Assembly (NCBI GenBank): GCA_003864495.1
Contig: ML133367.1
Location: forward strand, 1-64,000
DNA: 64,000 bases
Direction of reading: 5' to 3'
DNA from: Nemopilema nomurai
Taxonomy: Eukaryota > Cnidaria > Scyphozoa > Rhizostomeae > Rhizostomatidae
The translations under genes and the position numbers were made by a program. The notes under the pieces are model-generated. The model was given only the letters and a program-made list of their open reading frames with translations. It searched no databases and was not told where the DNA came from. Numbering within the stretch: position 1 is the first letter of the stretch; the number at the start of each line of letters is the position of its first letter. Positions 24,901 to 38,440 of the stretch are shown in pieces.

Positions 24901-27900
24901 CGTTCAATGAACCGATGGGCAGGTCATTAACGATGGAAACTAAAACTATTTCGGTCAGCAGCAACAACTTATACTACGTAGATCAATTTAAGACAGCCGA
25001 TCCTGCTTAGGCTGGTTGCCGGGATTCAAGTAAACAGGCATACATACAGAGCCAGCATCATCTGGAACTATTCCATTGGAGACACGCATTAGAATTCTTG
25101 CGCCAATGCTAAAACATTCAGCTTTAATGCAGGTAAGGAAAGACTTTTCTTGCAAATAACTACTGTTCAAACTACTAAGGAAATATTCTAATAACTCATC
25201 TTTCTTAATCGTATATCTAGAAGCAATCAGTCTTACACATGATGGGGTCCATCCAAGCTCCACCTCTCTTTTCATTTGGCCGAGAATACGGGTCAAGATA
25301 AAAAGAAGCCAGGAACTGTCCTGCAAGTTGAGAACAATTCTTCTTACCAAATGGAGCATAATCAATACAGGTGAACTGTGCAAAATATCTTGGCCAGCAA
25401 TACGATTTTGATGAACATGGTTTGCTTGTATGGTTTAAAAAGGCTTCGTCGAATAGCTAACCAAAACATATCTTACCACTCTTGTCAAAAACCTTGAAAT
25501 AGAGAACTGATTTGTCCCAGATATCAACCTCCCCGGGGAACTCCTGAAAAGAGATAATGCATTGATAAGAGACAACTCAAATGAAACTGTGAATCAACAG
25601 AGCCATAATATTCCTTGATTGTGCATCCTATTCACTTTGTAAGGAAAACTACTTATTCAATCCGTACAATAAAAGCAATATATTAATAGATGTCATAACT
25701 GAACTGGCGAGAACTGTAGGAATCATTTACCTTGATTTCGATGCCGAACATTTCAGAGGATAACTTGAAAAGGCCATCGAGTACTCTGCAGGAGAATAAA
25801 CAATAAATTGTTACTAGCAAAAATTGTTACTAGAAATAGAATGAAAATAGCCTGGACCTTATCAAAGAAAATTTTGAATGAAGAAATTCAACTCACTTTT
25901 GTAGGGGGAAATATTCTCGGATTTCTTCCTCCTTTAACCTAAAGAATTTGATAAGAAAATTCAACAGCCAGTGCCTTTAAGACAAATAAACCTGATACGA
26001 GCAAAAATTCAAGCATAACATGGCATAAACTAGTAGTGTGCTGTCAGTTACCGCCAAATAACAGCAGGGAAACAAACTACTGCAAAAAGGAGTCTCAAGT
26101 TTTGACAAAGATAGGCCTCTTTGCATAACAATATTTTGCTGCACAACAGAATGGCAACGGTTCTTAGCAGGTTTGATCAAAGAAGAGAATAAGCACACTG
26201 CTTCATATTCTTAAATGTTTGTAGGATGCCTTAAAAGCAACGTTTTGCGAGTTTCAAATATTTGAAGCCAAAAAAAAACAAACCAAAGCTGCAAAAATAC
26301 CATGTAAAAGAGCCTTACATTTTACGAATGACAAGCATCGTGGAAGAAGTCTATAAAACGTTTATTCACACAACCCCATTCTACAAAAATACCTTGTAAC
26401 CAAATGCCCTTTTTGCCCATTCAACAACTTCAAGTTAATTTAGCACAAACTAAAGCCCTTTCCCTTTGGTTAGGTGAGACAGCAATTCTTACAACTACCT
26501 AAAAGAGGCTTTACTTGACAGCATCATCATGAAGAGGCCGTCGATTTTAATAGATCCTGTCACTGCAATGACAGTACGCTGTCTTTTTTCGATATGATGG
26601 AATGCACACTCAGTTCAAGGTTCGAGAACTTCTATCAGGGATTGTAGGAGGAAACTAAATAGAAACCTGAACATCTCTTCCTTTTGCCGCTCGACATAAT
26701 ACGTCATGTCCCACAGCTGCAATTCATCTTTGGAGTCACTTTTGAACATGTATTTCTGCATGGTACAAGAGAGTAAGTAAACGTATTTGTGCATTTTTGC
26801 AACTTGACAAGAAGAAAAGAAATTGCCAAAATGCGAAAAAATGATTGAAACTTTCTTGGAAAAAAATATAACAAGGGCTATTATAGAATGCGGGTAAAAA
26901 TAGCGGATGAAATCGTGGAAGACAAATTTGCGATTCTAAAGGATAAAAGGACATAATCTTCGGCAACATCTTAGGGGTAGATATGCAGTAGTATTTCATA
27001 ATTGACACGGCCATTAAATAAAACAAATTTGTGACGTATTCAGTGATAGAATTGAAATAAACGTAAACAAGGCAAACTCTATATTTATAAAATTCACAAA
27101 AAACTTTGCAGCTAATATACTGCAAAAGTTACAATCTTTTCCTGCATCTTCGAAAAATCCAAATGAAATTTCTTGTTACATTTAACGATATTTATATGTA
27201 ATAATCAGTGTTATATTTAACAACATAAAAGGGACACGCAAAGTGTTTACGTGAACAAGTGCTTTGCGGTACAAAACTTCACAATAGCAAAGAAAGCGGA
27301 ACTAGTTTTTGCATACTTAGAGTACTTTTTTGTCCGACACTCCTCAGAGTATGTAAACGTCGGGAAAATAACCAAAAGCTGACAGAATAAATAGCCAGTT
27401 GCGGATCGAAAACAACAAAGTGTTTACCTTAATATCGTCAACCTCCTTCTCCGCTACCGGTTTGCTTTTGCTTCTGAGTGTTTCAAGCATTTCAACGACT
27501 GTTGTTGGATTCTCCGCCATTTTCATGTCCAGAGACATGTAAGCATAGTTAGGGAACTTTAGAATAGATGCCTGCTCGTTTCTTGAAAAAAATAGGGTAG
27601 CCGTGAGACAGTTTGTAGAATCACTCGATACGAACCATAATAAACAGTAGTACACGTAAACGGATGAAAATAGCAATAGTAGGTAAGGTCGTTAATAGGT
27701 AAGGTTGTTAATAGGGCAAGCAGTGGCTTGCCGTCAAATGAAAATCTAGAAAGACTATGAAAAATGTACATAAAATAATCGCCAAAAAAATGAAAACAAT
27801 GAAATGCTTTTTGGCTATTGAAGCAGCACGAAGATGCCTTGTTTGTTTGTATGTCTTTCCTGGCAATATGTGGGTGATTTAGGACATTCCTCATACAAAC

Positions 27901-30900
27901 TGGATCGTATAAAGAAATGAGTAATTTTTTGAAAATACTGCTTCGAATAGTATCTTTATTCTTGTGCATCATGGCTTAGAAATAGAAAGCATACAATCTC
28001 TCAAGACTTTGTTACTGCAAATATTTTTCAAAGCAACAAGCATCGATAAGAATCATACAAGAGTCAAAAATCATACAAGTATAGAAATCCGTGAAAAAAA
28101 GTTTTTGGGAAGATGGTGCATCCAAACGCTTCGCAAATTTTTCAAAAATTAAATCACAACCAGTTTCCATGGCCTGTTAAAAAAGAATTCGTTGCAGCTT
28201 TACAATATCGAAAGAATTTTCACAAACCTGGACCTCCTAATCGACTCGAGGACTTCCCTGTTATCGTGGTCACCAAAAGACGCCCTAGAGATCATCGCCT
28301 TGTACATCATTTCCCTCAACGTACGATTCGCGCTGAAAGAGAATTTCGGAGGAGACTTGAGAGGCTACGCCATTGCCTCCAGTCTAAACTCAGCTTAAAC
28401 ATTGTTATGAATAGAGAGTACGATTAAACCCATTTTGATAATCCTGCTTCAAATGTGATTGCCATCACACAACGTGTCGCAAGCGAAGGGGCACACGCTA
28501 CATCAACACAATAGCACACTAGGCAAATCAATTTATGATAAAAAGTATCTTTGATTATTAGTTTCATACAATTCACAGGTCCCATCCTTTCGCACAAAGT
28601 ATTAGTTTCCTACCAATTTTTTTGACGCTTCATGTTAACACGAATATGGACTTTACGTATTCATCTGTACAAATACAATGCACATCTGCAGAACTGTCTG
28701 CCGGCAACATTAAGTAAAACAAAGAGGGCAGAAACTGACCTGTGCTTCATGAACGGATTGTAACAAGGTGGATCCAGGGTCAGTTTCCATGGCCCTTTAT
28801 TCGGGTCCACAGGCTGGCTAGAAAAACAAGTTGATAAAGAATATTGAGAAAACATGGAAATCATAAATACTTGCAAAATCATCGATGGAGAGCAGGCGGT
28901 CAACATTCGCTATCTAAGTGCCTTTAATGACAGTCAATGCTTTTGCCATCGGAAGAAAACATTAACCTAAGGTATTCATGTTTCTTAAATTCTCGAGTTA
29001 ATCTTCTCCAGAAAAATATTGGACTCTCATACAAAATCCAACCAGAAACTTGATCTCACTTCGAGACTCGTTCAAAACAATATTTGGGAGAAGATTTCTG
29101 GTAATGCAAGGTAGTAATTCGTACCTCCACACAATCTCCCCTCTTAAACTTTTACAGCTTTTACTTACATCTTCTATTCAAAAACCTTGTTTACTGATAG
29201 ACAGAATACGTACCTAAGAAAGGCATCTACTAAACCCTTCAACAAAATTTAATTTCAATCGGCACTTGAATGAGGGCAATAATGTTTGCAGGTCATCAGA
29301 GGTCAAAAGTCACCCGATATGTCATCATTAAGGCAGACTGGAAGGATGCCAGCCTATCGGATACATCTCTCGCATACTTTGATATCATATGACTGAAATC
29401 ATATCATATATCTATAAATCTAAATCTATTTGGTTAATCAAGGATTAAATAGAGATCATCAGAGATTTAGCCATAATATTTTCCGTGATCACTTAGCTTG
29501 TACTAATGAGAAAACTCAACACAACACTTTCCTACTTGTGCTCAAAAAGACTTGTCTTACCTTCATTCACGCAAAGGCTATTAAGAGCAGAACAAAAAAA
29601 AGTATCACTTAGCCTCTGCAACCAAATAGATATTATTCTCCTATCAACATAACTGGAATACGATTTAAAAGTGGTGGAGCTTGTAAAAATGACGTCAAAG
29701 AAGATAATTCACAGGAGCAATTGACGTTTTTATGTCACACCTCAATTTGAAGATTGAGTTAACAAGATTTCCTTATTAAACAAAGGTCACCAAAAAGCCA
29801 GTGCCACTGGCACAGATAACTTTAAACCCCAGGCAGGCACACTAGCGTTGTGGTGAAACAAGGTCGAGTCCAAATCGAAAACCGTTCCACAGTGGAAGCT
29901 CCACCATATCATTAAGACTGACTTCTGCATGAACTAATAGGGAAGGGATTCCTATGGCATTTTTGCCTTGCGCAGCTAAAGCAGCAACAACAACTTTGAA
30001 AATCGATATCCACCATCTTACTTTGAATCTTCGGATGCGGCCTTTGCCATCAGATGAAGAAGGGTTTCGGGAAGCCCCTTGACTTCTTTGGAATCCCGTA
30101 GCATGAATCCAAAGGTTTTGGTGGAATCTTGCACATTGTTACTGGAAGAAAACAACAGGACATAAAAGACGGTTGCATTAGATAGTTTTCCAATTATCTT
30201 GCTAAGGCTGTAAGTTACAGTAGCATGTTAAAACGATCCCATTTCATATACAACTAGTGCATTATGAAAAAATGGGAATAACTCGAAATGTAATCTTTGA
30301 AGGGAACGGATTTGAGCAAATTGAATCATCTTCCGGCTGTTATATTCATAACTCAAACCTTCTTAAATTCTAACTCAAACAAATTTTTTTCACAATTGTT
30401 ATAAATATCTTTATAATAAAAAATTACGACTCAACTTTGATATTAACTTGAATATGACAAAGCCTTCCTCCGGGTCCCAGCCGCGGAGCCGTCCGTTTTT
30501 CTAGACTCTGCTGTGGAGGAGGTACCTGAGCGGCCGAAAAGCCTTATGTTCTCGCAAACTGTTACAAAATCAACACCCAGATGAAAACACTGACTATGCA
30601 AACAATAAGACATAGAAACTACGCAAGGCCAAGAATGAAAGCGAGGGAAAAACCACTACGCCTACCTGAACTTAATGCTCAGTGCGGCAAGTTCTTGCAG
30701 AATGTCTGAGTATCTGTCTTTCTGCTTGCCCTCCAACGACACTCCGCTATGATATGCAACCTTGATGCTAGACGCTACAATTCTGTCCTGGACTTCATTT
30801 AGGCCATGTGAGCCATTAGCAAGGATCTGAAAAGCGAAAAGATTCTACATTTAGGATCCCAGGATATAACGCTCCAGTATTGTTGATAGATAAGGGGTTG

Positions 30901-33900
30901 AAGTTGGATAATAGACACAGGTGCCATAGGATGATAATGACATCCTACATGAAATCCTACATTTCTTTTTCCTTTAATGAATGTGTTTCTACTGATAAAA
31001 CGAATAGATTTGGAAAAGCACTGATTAGATATGGAATGGTTGAATTAACAACAGATATTCTTGTTGCAGGCCTTAAAGACTGACGCTGGGAGCAACATTT
31101 GCTTCTCAAGACCTCTGTTTTATGTAATGCTTTACCAAACTTTGGCAGGAAACAAACTTTAAATATACAAGCCACTGAAGAATGAGAGCAAAACAAAGCA
31201 ACTTGCCTTAAAAGCATCGTAAACTGGCTTGCTTTGGCTGATTCTGGTGAGTAGCTTCACGACCATTGGCTGAACCTGTGAGTTTGAAGGTGGTAAGGTT
31301 CAATGCTAGGGTCAGAAAGGTCATTAAGGTCATAAGGTTAAAGACACAAATGAAGCTGATTAGAGTCCTTTCTTGAAGCATTGTAATTAAAGCAAAGGGA
31401 TACGCAGCAATGCCAATGATGACTTCCGAAACAAAACAGGCCTTGTAAGGCCAGGGACACCTACATTTTTTTAGGGCGAAGGGGGCACACGCGTAAAGAA
31501 GTGGCAAATGATAGCAAAACAAAATAATTTAGCTCTTTAAACAAGGGCTGGTATGCACATACACATAAATAACACCATTTCCACTGCACACAGCGTTCAA
31601 ATTCTAACCAAGTGTTATAGAATAGATTTAAAAAGATTTTCGAAGTGCAAGGTGTTATAAGTCGCAGGAGCCTAACACCATTTTGAAAGGGCCATGGTAG
31701 AGAAACAACACGACCTTGTATATTTGCATCAGTGTTTCACGACTGCAAGCAGACATAATACATCATCATTACGTTAGAGGAAAAACTCAAAACGAAGCAT
31801 TCAGCGTATATTGTAACACTAGAACTCTCTCGTTAATCTGGTTGAATTAAACCGGCTTTACGGAATTTCCTCATTTGCGATACGGATCTAAATCGGAATC
31901 CGTGATAAGATGCGTCAGCTATGCCCCTCCTACGCTGAATACTTGAGGGCACGAGGAACATCAATGATCCAGCTAGCGCCGACAAGGATACGCGCATTCG
32001 AATCTTGTCAACAAAAGTATCAATTCATTAAATAGCCGAATCCCGTTAAGTCCGGCCTTGAGCCAGCCCGAAGAAGAACCTGTCTCGTTGAATGTCCAAT
32101 TTGAGCCAGGACCTTAAATGATGCATTAGACAAGTCAACAAAACTCAAGAAGTAATGGAAACCAGCTTGACTGGGTTGTATATTCAAGATATTGGGAATG
32201 AGCGTCATGCAGCAAAAGACATGTTTATGAAAGCGTCATACATAGAGGGGTCACGTGGTCATATCATATGGCTAAGGGCGGGCATCAATGATCGAACGAT
32301 TGAAAAAGAACTAAGTAGCTTCTGAAACGAATGTCTTTGAAAAGCTAAGCAAAGTAAACTTCGACTTTGGATTCATTCAAAATAACCACCGATGTGAGCC
32401 ACATAAATGGTTTTAGAAATGTTACTTTCAATCAAATAATTGTAATGAATATTTTCAGAAATTATATCATGTAAAGTTAACCAGCTTTTGTTCGGTGTGT
32501 TTCAATGTCGATTCTGTTATTAAAATAGCATACACATGCAAAGCCCACGTAACAGTCATTTGCCATTGATGTGCATTTAGTTCATGCTTACGAATCCTTT
32601 CTCACTTTTTCTTAATTAACAAACTATTTCAAGGTATTACAGTTAAAATGGTTAAATTGATGAAACCAAATCACCAATGACCTTCTGCTGACCAAATAAA
32701 TAAAGATGATGAAAAAAGAATGATTGGGAAGCTATATTTATGCTGTCCTCTGTACCTGCATGTAATCATAAATGACAGAGTATTTTTTTTAAAAGGGGTA
32801 ATCAAATGATCCTTGAAGTGATGCTATTGCAGTAATCTTAGTTATATCTAACCAACAAGACAACCAGACTAGATAAAGAGTTCTCAAAATTCCCAACAAC
32901 ACAAACAGGTACACATGCAACTATAGCAATGGGACACATGCATCCAGTAACATTAAGAACAAGGCCACTTGGCTTCTGTATGAAGATAGATTTGCTGCAT
33001 CAATGTCAAATAAGAATCATATTGAAAACTGTAAGCAATTGGCCATAAACGCTGTATATCAAAACACAGGACAAGGGAGAGATAAAACTAGAGAAGGATT
33101 CAAGCCAATAATAAACACCTTCATTCAAAGGTAGCTCTAGCAGAAATATGACTAAATTTTTAGCTCCAAGCCCAAGGTAGTTTCACTGATTGATTAGAGA
33201 ACTAGCAGCTAGCTTGTCCAAGCTTTTCTAGCAACTAAGTTTATGGAAAGAGAGATGATACTCACTTAGGAAATACCATTTGAGGTGTAGAGAGATTAAA
33301 CATAAAACATTTGAAACAAAACACACTTCTGAATCAAACTTTCTGAAAAACTCATGACAAAGCAACAAAAAAAACCAAACTAAAACAAAGAATACCGTAA
33401 ATCCTCGAATTGGCCCCCCCTCGAAAAAGCCACCCCCCTCGAATAAGCCCCCCCACCCTAGAACTACAAATTTTCAATAAGCCCCCCCTCAATTTTTTTA
33501 TTTTTGACTTCTGAGGTTGCCTCTGGCATTTTAGTGAATTACCACAAACAATTATATTTTTTTTAATAATTTAATCAAATGCTACTTTCAAATGTTAGGC
33601 TATTTTATATATTATGAAAAGAAAAAAAATTTCAAAAAATTATCTTTTTATGTGATATGTTTCAGAAAATTTTATAAGCCCCCCCCTCGAATAAGCACCC
33701 CCCCCCCCCCTTGAATAAGCCCCCATCCTAAAATATCAAAAATAAATAGGGCTAATTCAAGGATTTACGGTAAGTGGGCAATGTTGATCTACAAAGAGAG
33801 TTGAATTGAGTAATGTACCTAGGCCTTTAGGCAACAGAGATACAAGTGAACAACTTTTGTGGTGTAGATCTTCATAGACTGCAGGGTGATACGTTCCTTG

Positions 33901-35272
33901 CATGTTTGTATTCATTTAAGCTACAACTTAAGCTTCTATATTACTGAGTTAAACAAGTAATGGAGATAAAACTGCTTAAGAAGCTACCGTTGAAAAAGAC
34001 TTCCTGAATTCTTCACCATCCTTGACTTTATGCAGGTGGGATACAGTGCTCCATGAAATTCTGATTCTGTCGGTAATGTTCTCTATTGGTTGAACAACAG
34101 ATTCCCATGTCACTGATTCCGGATGCTTAATTATATCTAAAAGGGAAAATTGGACTTCTAAATCACTCCAAGGAACAAGGAAGCTACAAAAGCAGAAACT
34201 TTTCAATCAAAAGCTTCAAAGTTACCTATCAAATCGTTTACTAGGGCCTTCTGTCACTCTATCTTTAACTTTTATAGCATGCTTTCTATTCCTACAAATA
34301 CTATGTGTGCTGGTGAAGAAATTTCAAGTTTCTTGATCCCTTTTCAGACAAACTCTGTTTTGTTACTGAGCTCTCTGTTCATTCATTGTATGAAATGGCT
34401 GCTGCATCTACCTTGTAGGATGGTAGCTGAATATAGTTAAAACTAACATGCAAATATTCTGTAAAGTGCCTTCAGGATTTAAGACAACATGAAACCAGCA
34501 AATTTGCTTCAAGGTAAGATCAAAGATACAATGATTCAAAGATAAGATCTATCATAACTAACATTCAGCTTTTAAATGAAATTTTTTCTATCACCTTAAG
34601 CTAATGCATCATTGCACACCCAGCTGGCACTCTACCTATGCCAAACTTTCTTCATCTTTTGATCAAACCTCAAGCATTAAAATATTAGTAACCACAGCCA
34701 TTCCTAAATTAGTATTTACGTATCGCTTCATCAGCAGATAGTACTTATCAGAAAATTTACAAGTTTTTTAGGATTTAGATTGCAAGTGATAGTACTCGAA
34801 TATTGCTATACTGATAAAATAATTGAATGTTGAGTTTGAAGGAAATCGGAGAAAATACGTTATAAATCTTAATGTAAGCACACAAAACTTTTGTGCAAAC
34901 AGCTGATGGGAACAGTTACAAACTAAATTTCGTGCGCGACTCTGCATGTGGTCAGCAGCACAGAAAACATTCCACAAATATTTCCAATAAATTATTAACG
35001 AACCTAACAAGATGGCTGAAAAAACAATAAATTAATGAAAATAACTGATAAACAAAGCTATATTTTATACCTTCGACGTTTTTCTCGAACTCTGTAAACT
35101 TCTTATCTGTTTCGCTAACAAGCAGCGGAATTGCTTCTTCGACGTGCAAGGCCGAGACTTGAAAATTCAAGCCAGAAAAATTTCCCAACAGCGGGTTGTT
35201 GGACACAGTGGCTGCTTTTGATAAATCCCTCGCACATCTTGGCAAGCAATCTGCCCATTTAACGAAGCGTAA
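18993..35272 (-). CDS. M3A metallo-oligopeptidase, oligopeptidase A type (20 exons seen)
   Basis: Exons from 5' to 3' (all minus): 35071-~35272, 33988-34136, 31207-31275, 30666-30826, 30022-30141, 28740-28817, 28228-28332, 27428-27581, 26667-26755, 25897-25938, 25731-25785, 25477-25543, 25237-25320, 24302-24420, 23512-23592, 22958-23081, 21587-21662, 20911-21049, 20385-20464 and 18993-19110 (TAA). All phases agree, giving about 640 residues plus the first exon. Family blocks appear in order: [42 protein letters not shown], the zinc site HE|FGH split by an intron, the third ligand in [29 protein letters not shown] and [10 protein letters not shown]. These enzymes trim short peptides, including transit peptides in organelles. 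The first exon has no in-frame ATG (open up to 35353), so an upstream exon, possibly with a targeting sequence, is missing. The gene hosts two Penelope insertions and several MITEs. Confidence 0.88.
19252..19290 (+). repeat. Short tandem duplication (~25 bp)
   Basis: GAAATTTCGATGGCTCAATA occurs twice in a row. It lies in the last intron of the minus-strand oligopeptidase gene. Confidence 0.7.
19575..19789 (+). mobile_element. 215-bp piggyBac-like MITE, copy 1
   Basis: The termini AGGCATTGAGTCATG and CATGACTCAATGCCT are exact inverted repeats. The right flank is TTAA and the left is ATAA (one change), consistent with TTAA target duplication. A second copy at 46218-46430 matches through the interior (for example CATCAACTGCGAGGTTA and CAGTTTGCTTGACAGCCAAT). 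Confidence 0.85.
22298..22741 (+). pseudogene. Penelope GIY-YIG endonuclease C-terminus, broken
   Basis: Residues [17 protein letters not shown] carry the GIY-YIG-type core of Penelope-like elements with its preceding C-x-C pair, followed by [11 protein letters not shown]. The first frame ends at 22567. A second frame just downstream (about 22573-22739) reads the family's closing segment, ending in [13 protein letters not shown] and a stop. At least one frameshift therefore separates them. The reverse transcriptase part is absent. The nuclease would nick target DNA during retrotransposition, but this copy cannot be functional. Confidence 0.85.
22869..22912 (+). ncRNA. Hammerhead-ribozyme-like motif of the Penelope element
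   Basis: Stem I is GCATACT paired with AGTAAGC (one mismatch; perfect AGTATGC in the sister copies). The core CTGAGGA fits CUGANGA. A two-pair stem II (GT...AC) follows, then GAAA, a very short stem III (AAGTACCT) and TA at the expected cleavage position. Minimal hammerheads of this layout, with a tiny stem III, are known from Penelope-like elements. Here all core positions are kept; the copies at 27.3 and 53.5 kb have core changes. Confidence 0.65.
27239..27427 (-). mobile_element. 165-bp Penelope terminal fragment at a splice donor
   Basis: CAAAGTGTTTAC lies at 27239-27250 and at 27416-27427, bracketing 165 bp that match the Penelope terminal arm seen at 22.9 and 53.5 kb (minus orientation). 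The right copy abuts the exon at 27428-27581, so read on the minus strand the duplicated 12 bases are the intron's first bases, GTAAACACTTTG. The hammerhead-like motif (about 27312-27355) keeps stem I and CTGAGGA but has A in place of the conserved G of GAAA. Confidence 0.85.
33395..33770 (+). mobile_element. 376-bp TA-flanked MITE with C-rich arms
   Basis: The ends CCGTAAATCCTCGAATT and AATTCAAGGATTTACGG are inverted with one mismatch, and TA lies on both sides. Inside each arm GAATAAGCCCCCC-type motifs repeat several times. A related element is at 52524-53030. It lies in an intron of the oligopeptidase gene. Confidence 0.8.
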
Positions 35273-35356
35273 CTGAAGCAGATCATTGAAAGTGTAGACA
35301 TCGGACTGACAGACAACCCTTGAAAACTGAGCAGTTTCCTTGCAAACTTTGGCCTA

Positions 35357-38300
35357 ACATCCTCCTCAATCTCATTTTGATTTCACCCGCGTAATTCCAG
35401 CCTCTGCACGAAAATGAGACTACAAAAATATCGCACTTCAAGAAATCAGGAAAGATTTAACGGTAACCATTCAAAGATAAAATTTAATTCAGTTCAAATC
35501 AAATCACTTCACACTAAACCATCTTTGCTTTTCTTATCACTTAGGCAGCATAATCACTAGTCTTACGACGTAGCCGTCAATTTCAATCATTTTCCCAATT
35601 GGTTGATTACGTGTGGTTGTAGGACATGATAGAAGCAGTTTGCATCTCAATACATTAATTATAGGTAATCGGTGGGCCAAAGTTGAAACTTAATACATAA
35701 GTATCAAGTCCTTTTCTTTTACAGTCATCTAATATAATACCGAAAGCAAATAGTCAAGCTAGAGGGATTTCGAAATAGTCAACTTGAATAAATGACCTTT
35801 TAGTACGATGTCGTTAACATTTTTTGTTCTATCCATTGCTCGCCTCAATGATGTCAACAACTAATAATAATTAGGTTTAAAATTGCCCTTATTACTGATA
35901 TGACAATGAAAGCCAAGAGAGGACCTCACTCTACGTAGCAATTGCGAAAAAGCCAGCGGCGGACTTAGGGAGGGGGGGGCAACATATGGTCCTCCTTTGT
36001 GAAAAAACTTGATTACCAGCCCTCCTAGGTTCAATTTTGGAGCTCCCGTTTCTAAAATAGGACCTTCTTATTAGGAGTTAATGTTGAAAGTTGTCATATA
36101 CAGCGTACATTCATAACAAATTTCTTCACCCCTGCTACAAACTGCAAATTTCATCTATTCGTAATAATGTACTTGATTCTTTTATCACTTTGTTACCCTC
36201 GCTGGGACTTTTGTGGAAGTGAAACTTGAGTGAAAGGGGCTTGCAGCCTATAAATAATAACAACGACATTGATTCATAAGCACAAAATGCCTCGACTTAG
36301 TTTAAATCTTGATTCAGTCTTTGTTCGTGATTTTGTCCGTGATTGTGCTCTTTATTATGCTCGTGATTAACTTGTGATTATATTCATAATTGTGATCGAG
36401 ATTGTGTTTGTGATTATGTTTTTCGCACTCTTGCCACCAGGTAAGTCGCGTATTTTTGTTCAAGAAGGGAAACCTGAGAGTATCTTCATATCTAGAAGGC
36501 ACGTGTCACTTATGTTTGTCAATTTGCGAATTCAAAGTCTGAATTCGTTATACCAAGTTAACGACGTGAAAAGAAAAGGTAAGGCTTGATCATTCATGGA
36601 AGATTATTAAAGTTCATCCTTATGCTCTAGATTAGAAAGGGGAAGGTTGCAAAGGGCCTACATGTGTGAGTCTGGTACCCAGGGTAAAAAGGGTCCCTAA
36701 TGTGATCATAATAAATCCCTGATCAATCTGATCAAACACTTCACCCAACATTTATCCCGTTTATTTCTTCCTTCCTCACGACTCTGTTTGTTACCTAACA
36801 ATATGTTTATGAAGACCAGCAGGCAATCGAACATCTGCCCTCTAGATAAGGCCTTTTACGACACTCAACTAAAAAGACCTGATATTTCATATGATCAAAT
36901 TATTTCTAAATTTCTAAAAGTATTATCAGGTAGCACCCAATGATAATCAATGTTAGTTGAAAATATGATTAAATTCCTTGTTGATACATTGAATCGTCAG
37001 AAAAAGGAACATTAGCAAATACCAAATGTGGATTCACAATGCAAGGCTCAACTTCATCATTTCATCTTCTCCCCAGTTCATATTTAGTTCTATGTATCGA
37101 GCGTTGCATGTATTCGGTAGGAATCATGTCGGTTGTTAGAAATCGTTCGTTTATCGATACTTGCATTGCCCATTGACTACTGCAGTTTGAGCTTAACATG
37201 GTTACAATTAACTACACAGAAAGTGCGCACGTGAAAAGCATCCCTTGCAAATGTTTACGTAATGCTACCTGGCGATCATTGCCTTTTACGGCAATCGCAG
37301 GATGTTTGCTGTCACAAAATGCTCTTAGAGAACCATGTTACGCTTCTGAACACTTAAGGAACGTCCTTCTTGGAAAACTAAGGAAGCCAATTAACATGAT
37401 CGAGCAGCGTTTTACAGAAGCGTGGTGCCCTCGATCGTACCATCCATCAGTCGCCTATTGCTTTTTCCTTCGCATGAGCTAGTGTTGAAGGGACAGCATG
37501 TTCGTTTGAAATCAACAAACGGAAGCTGATGTTGAAATAGATACAAAATGGTATAGATTACAAACGCAAGTCATCTCTAGAAACTGCCCATTCAAAATAA
37601 GGTGCTACGAAAACCAATAGTTCCACTCTACCTGGTAGACAACTTGATGATAACTTTGAGCGGATACAACCTCGGCGATTTTGCGTTGCGGCACGCGAAA
37701 AGGATTCGACTTACCAATTATGGTTCCCAAAACCAAAACTCAGTGGAACTGTGACAAAGCCTGGAGTTGAAAAACAGGCCCTATTCACTTGATCGTCAGC
37801 TGGCCTGATTGGTAAAATGTACAGCGTTGATGGATCCCAAAGGGTAAGTTTCATTGACAAAGCATATTGGCCCGGCGATGACACTCTGTCACAAGAGGAA
37901 GCACTTGGATTTGGTTCGGCAGCACGTGGGTTCCATTTGATTGGCGTGTTGACGTTGCAAGCGTACCTTGGATAGCATTTTCCCCAAGGGATAGTTGTGA
38001 TTTGTCAACAAATATCAAACCCAGCTGTGCGATCAACTAACTGTTTGCAATGTAATGAAAGCGAATCAAAGTTGCAACGAAATGTTTGCCAGTGCTTCAG
38101 CGCCTCCAATGTCAAGAAATTTAGAAATTACAGTTAGTACTCAAGAGAGATTGGAAGTTTGGGCATTGTAAATCTAAGAGTTTATTCCTGTTTTGCTATA
38201 GCAGCCAATCTATATTCTCTTTTCGGAAGGCTAGTTCGGGCTAGTCATGTCGAGTTTTATGAACAGGTTATGGACGCAATTCTTTTTTCAAGAAAAGTAT

Positions 38301-38440
38301 TTTTCTCTGTCACATTTCTTGGCATCTTGGGCTAATGTTTTTTCGTTAAACAAACATGATTTCCACTATCATTTGAGAAAATGAAAAAAGGGACATTGTA
38401 GAAACTTTATGAAAGTGCAGCATCAACGCATTATTCAAGA
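35357..38440. other. Region upstream of the oligopeptidase gene, no gene recognised
   Basis: The missing first exon and promoter of the minus-strand oligopeptidase should lie here, but I could not choose an exon. A degenerate GTGATTATG/GTGATTGTG stretch lies at about 36310-36420. The frames at 36374-36589 and 37198-37482 show no domain. Confidence 0.4.

Noticed and set aside
28113..28427. Plus-strand frame of 104 codons
   Set aside because: It is antisense to the oligopeptidase exon at 28228-28332, which has clear family similarity.
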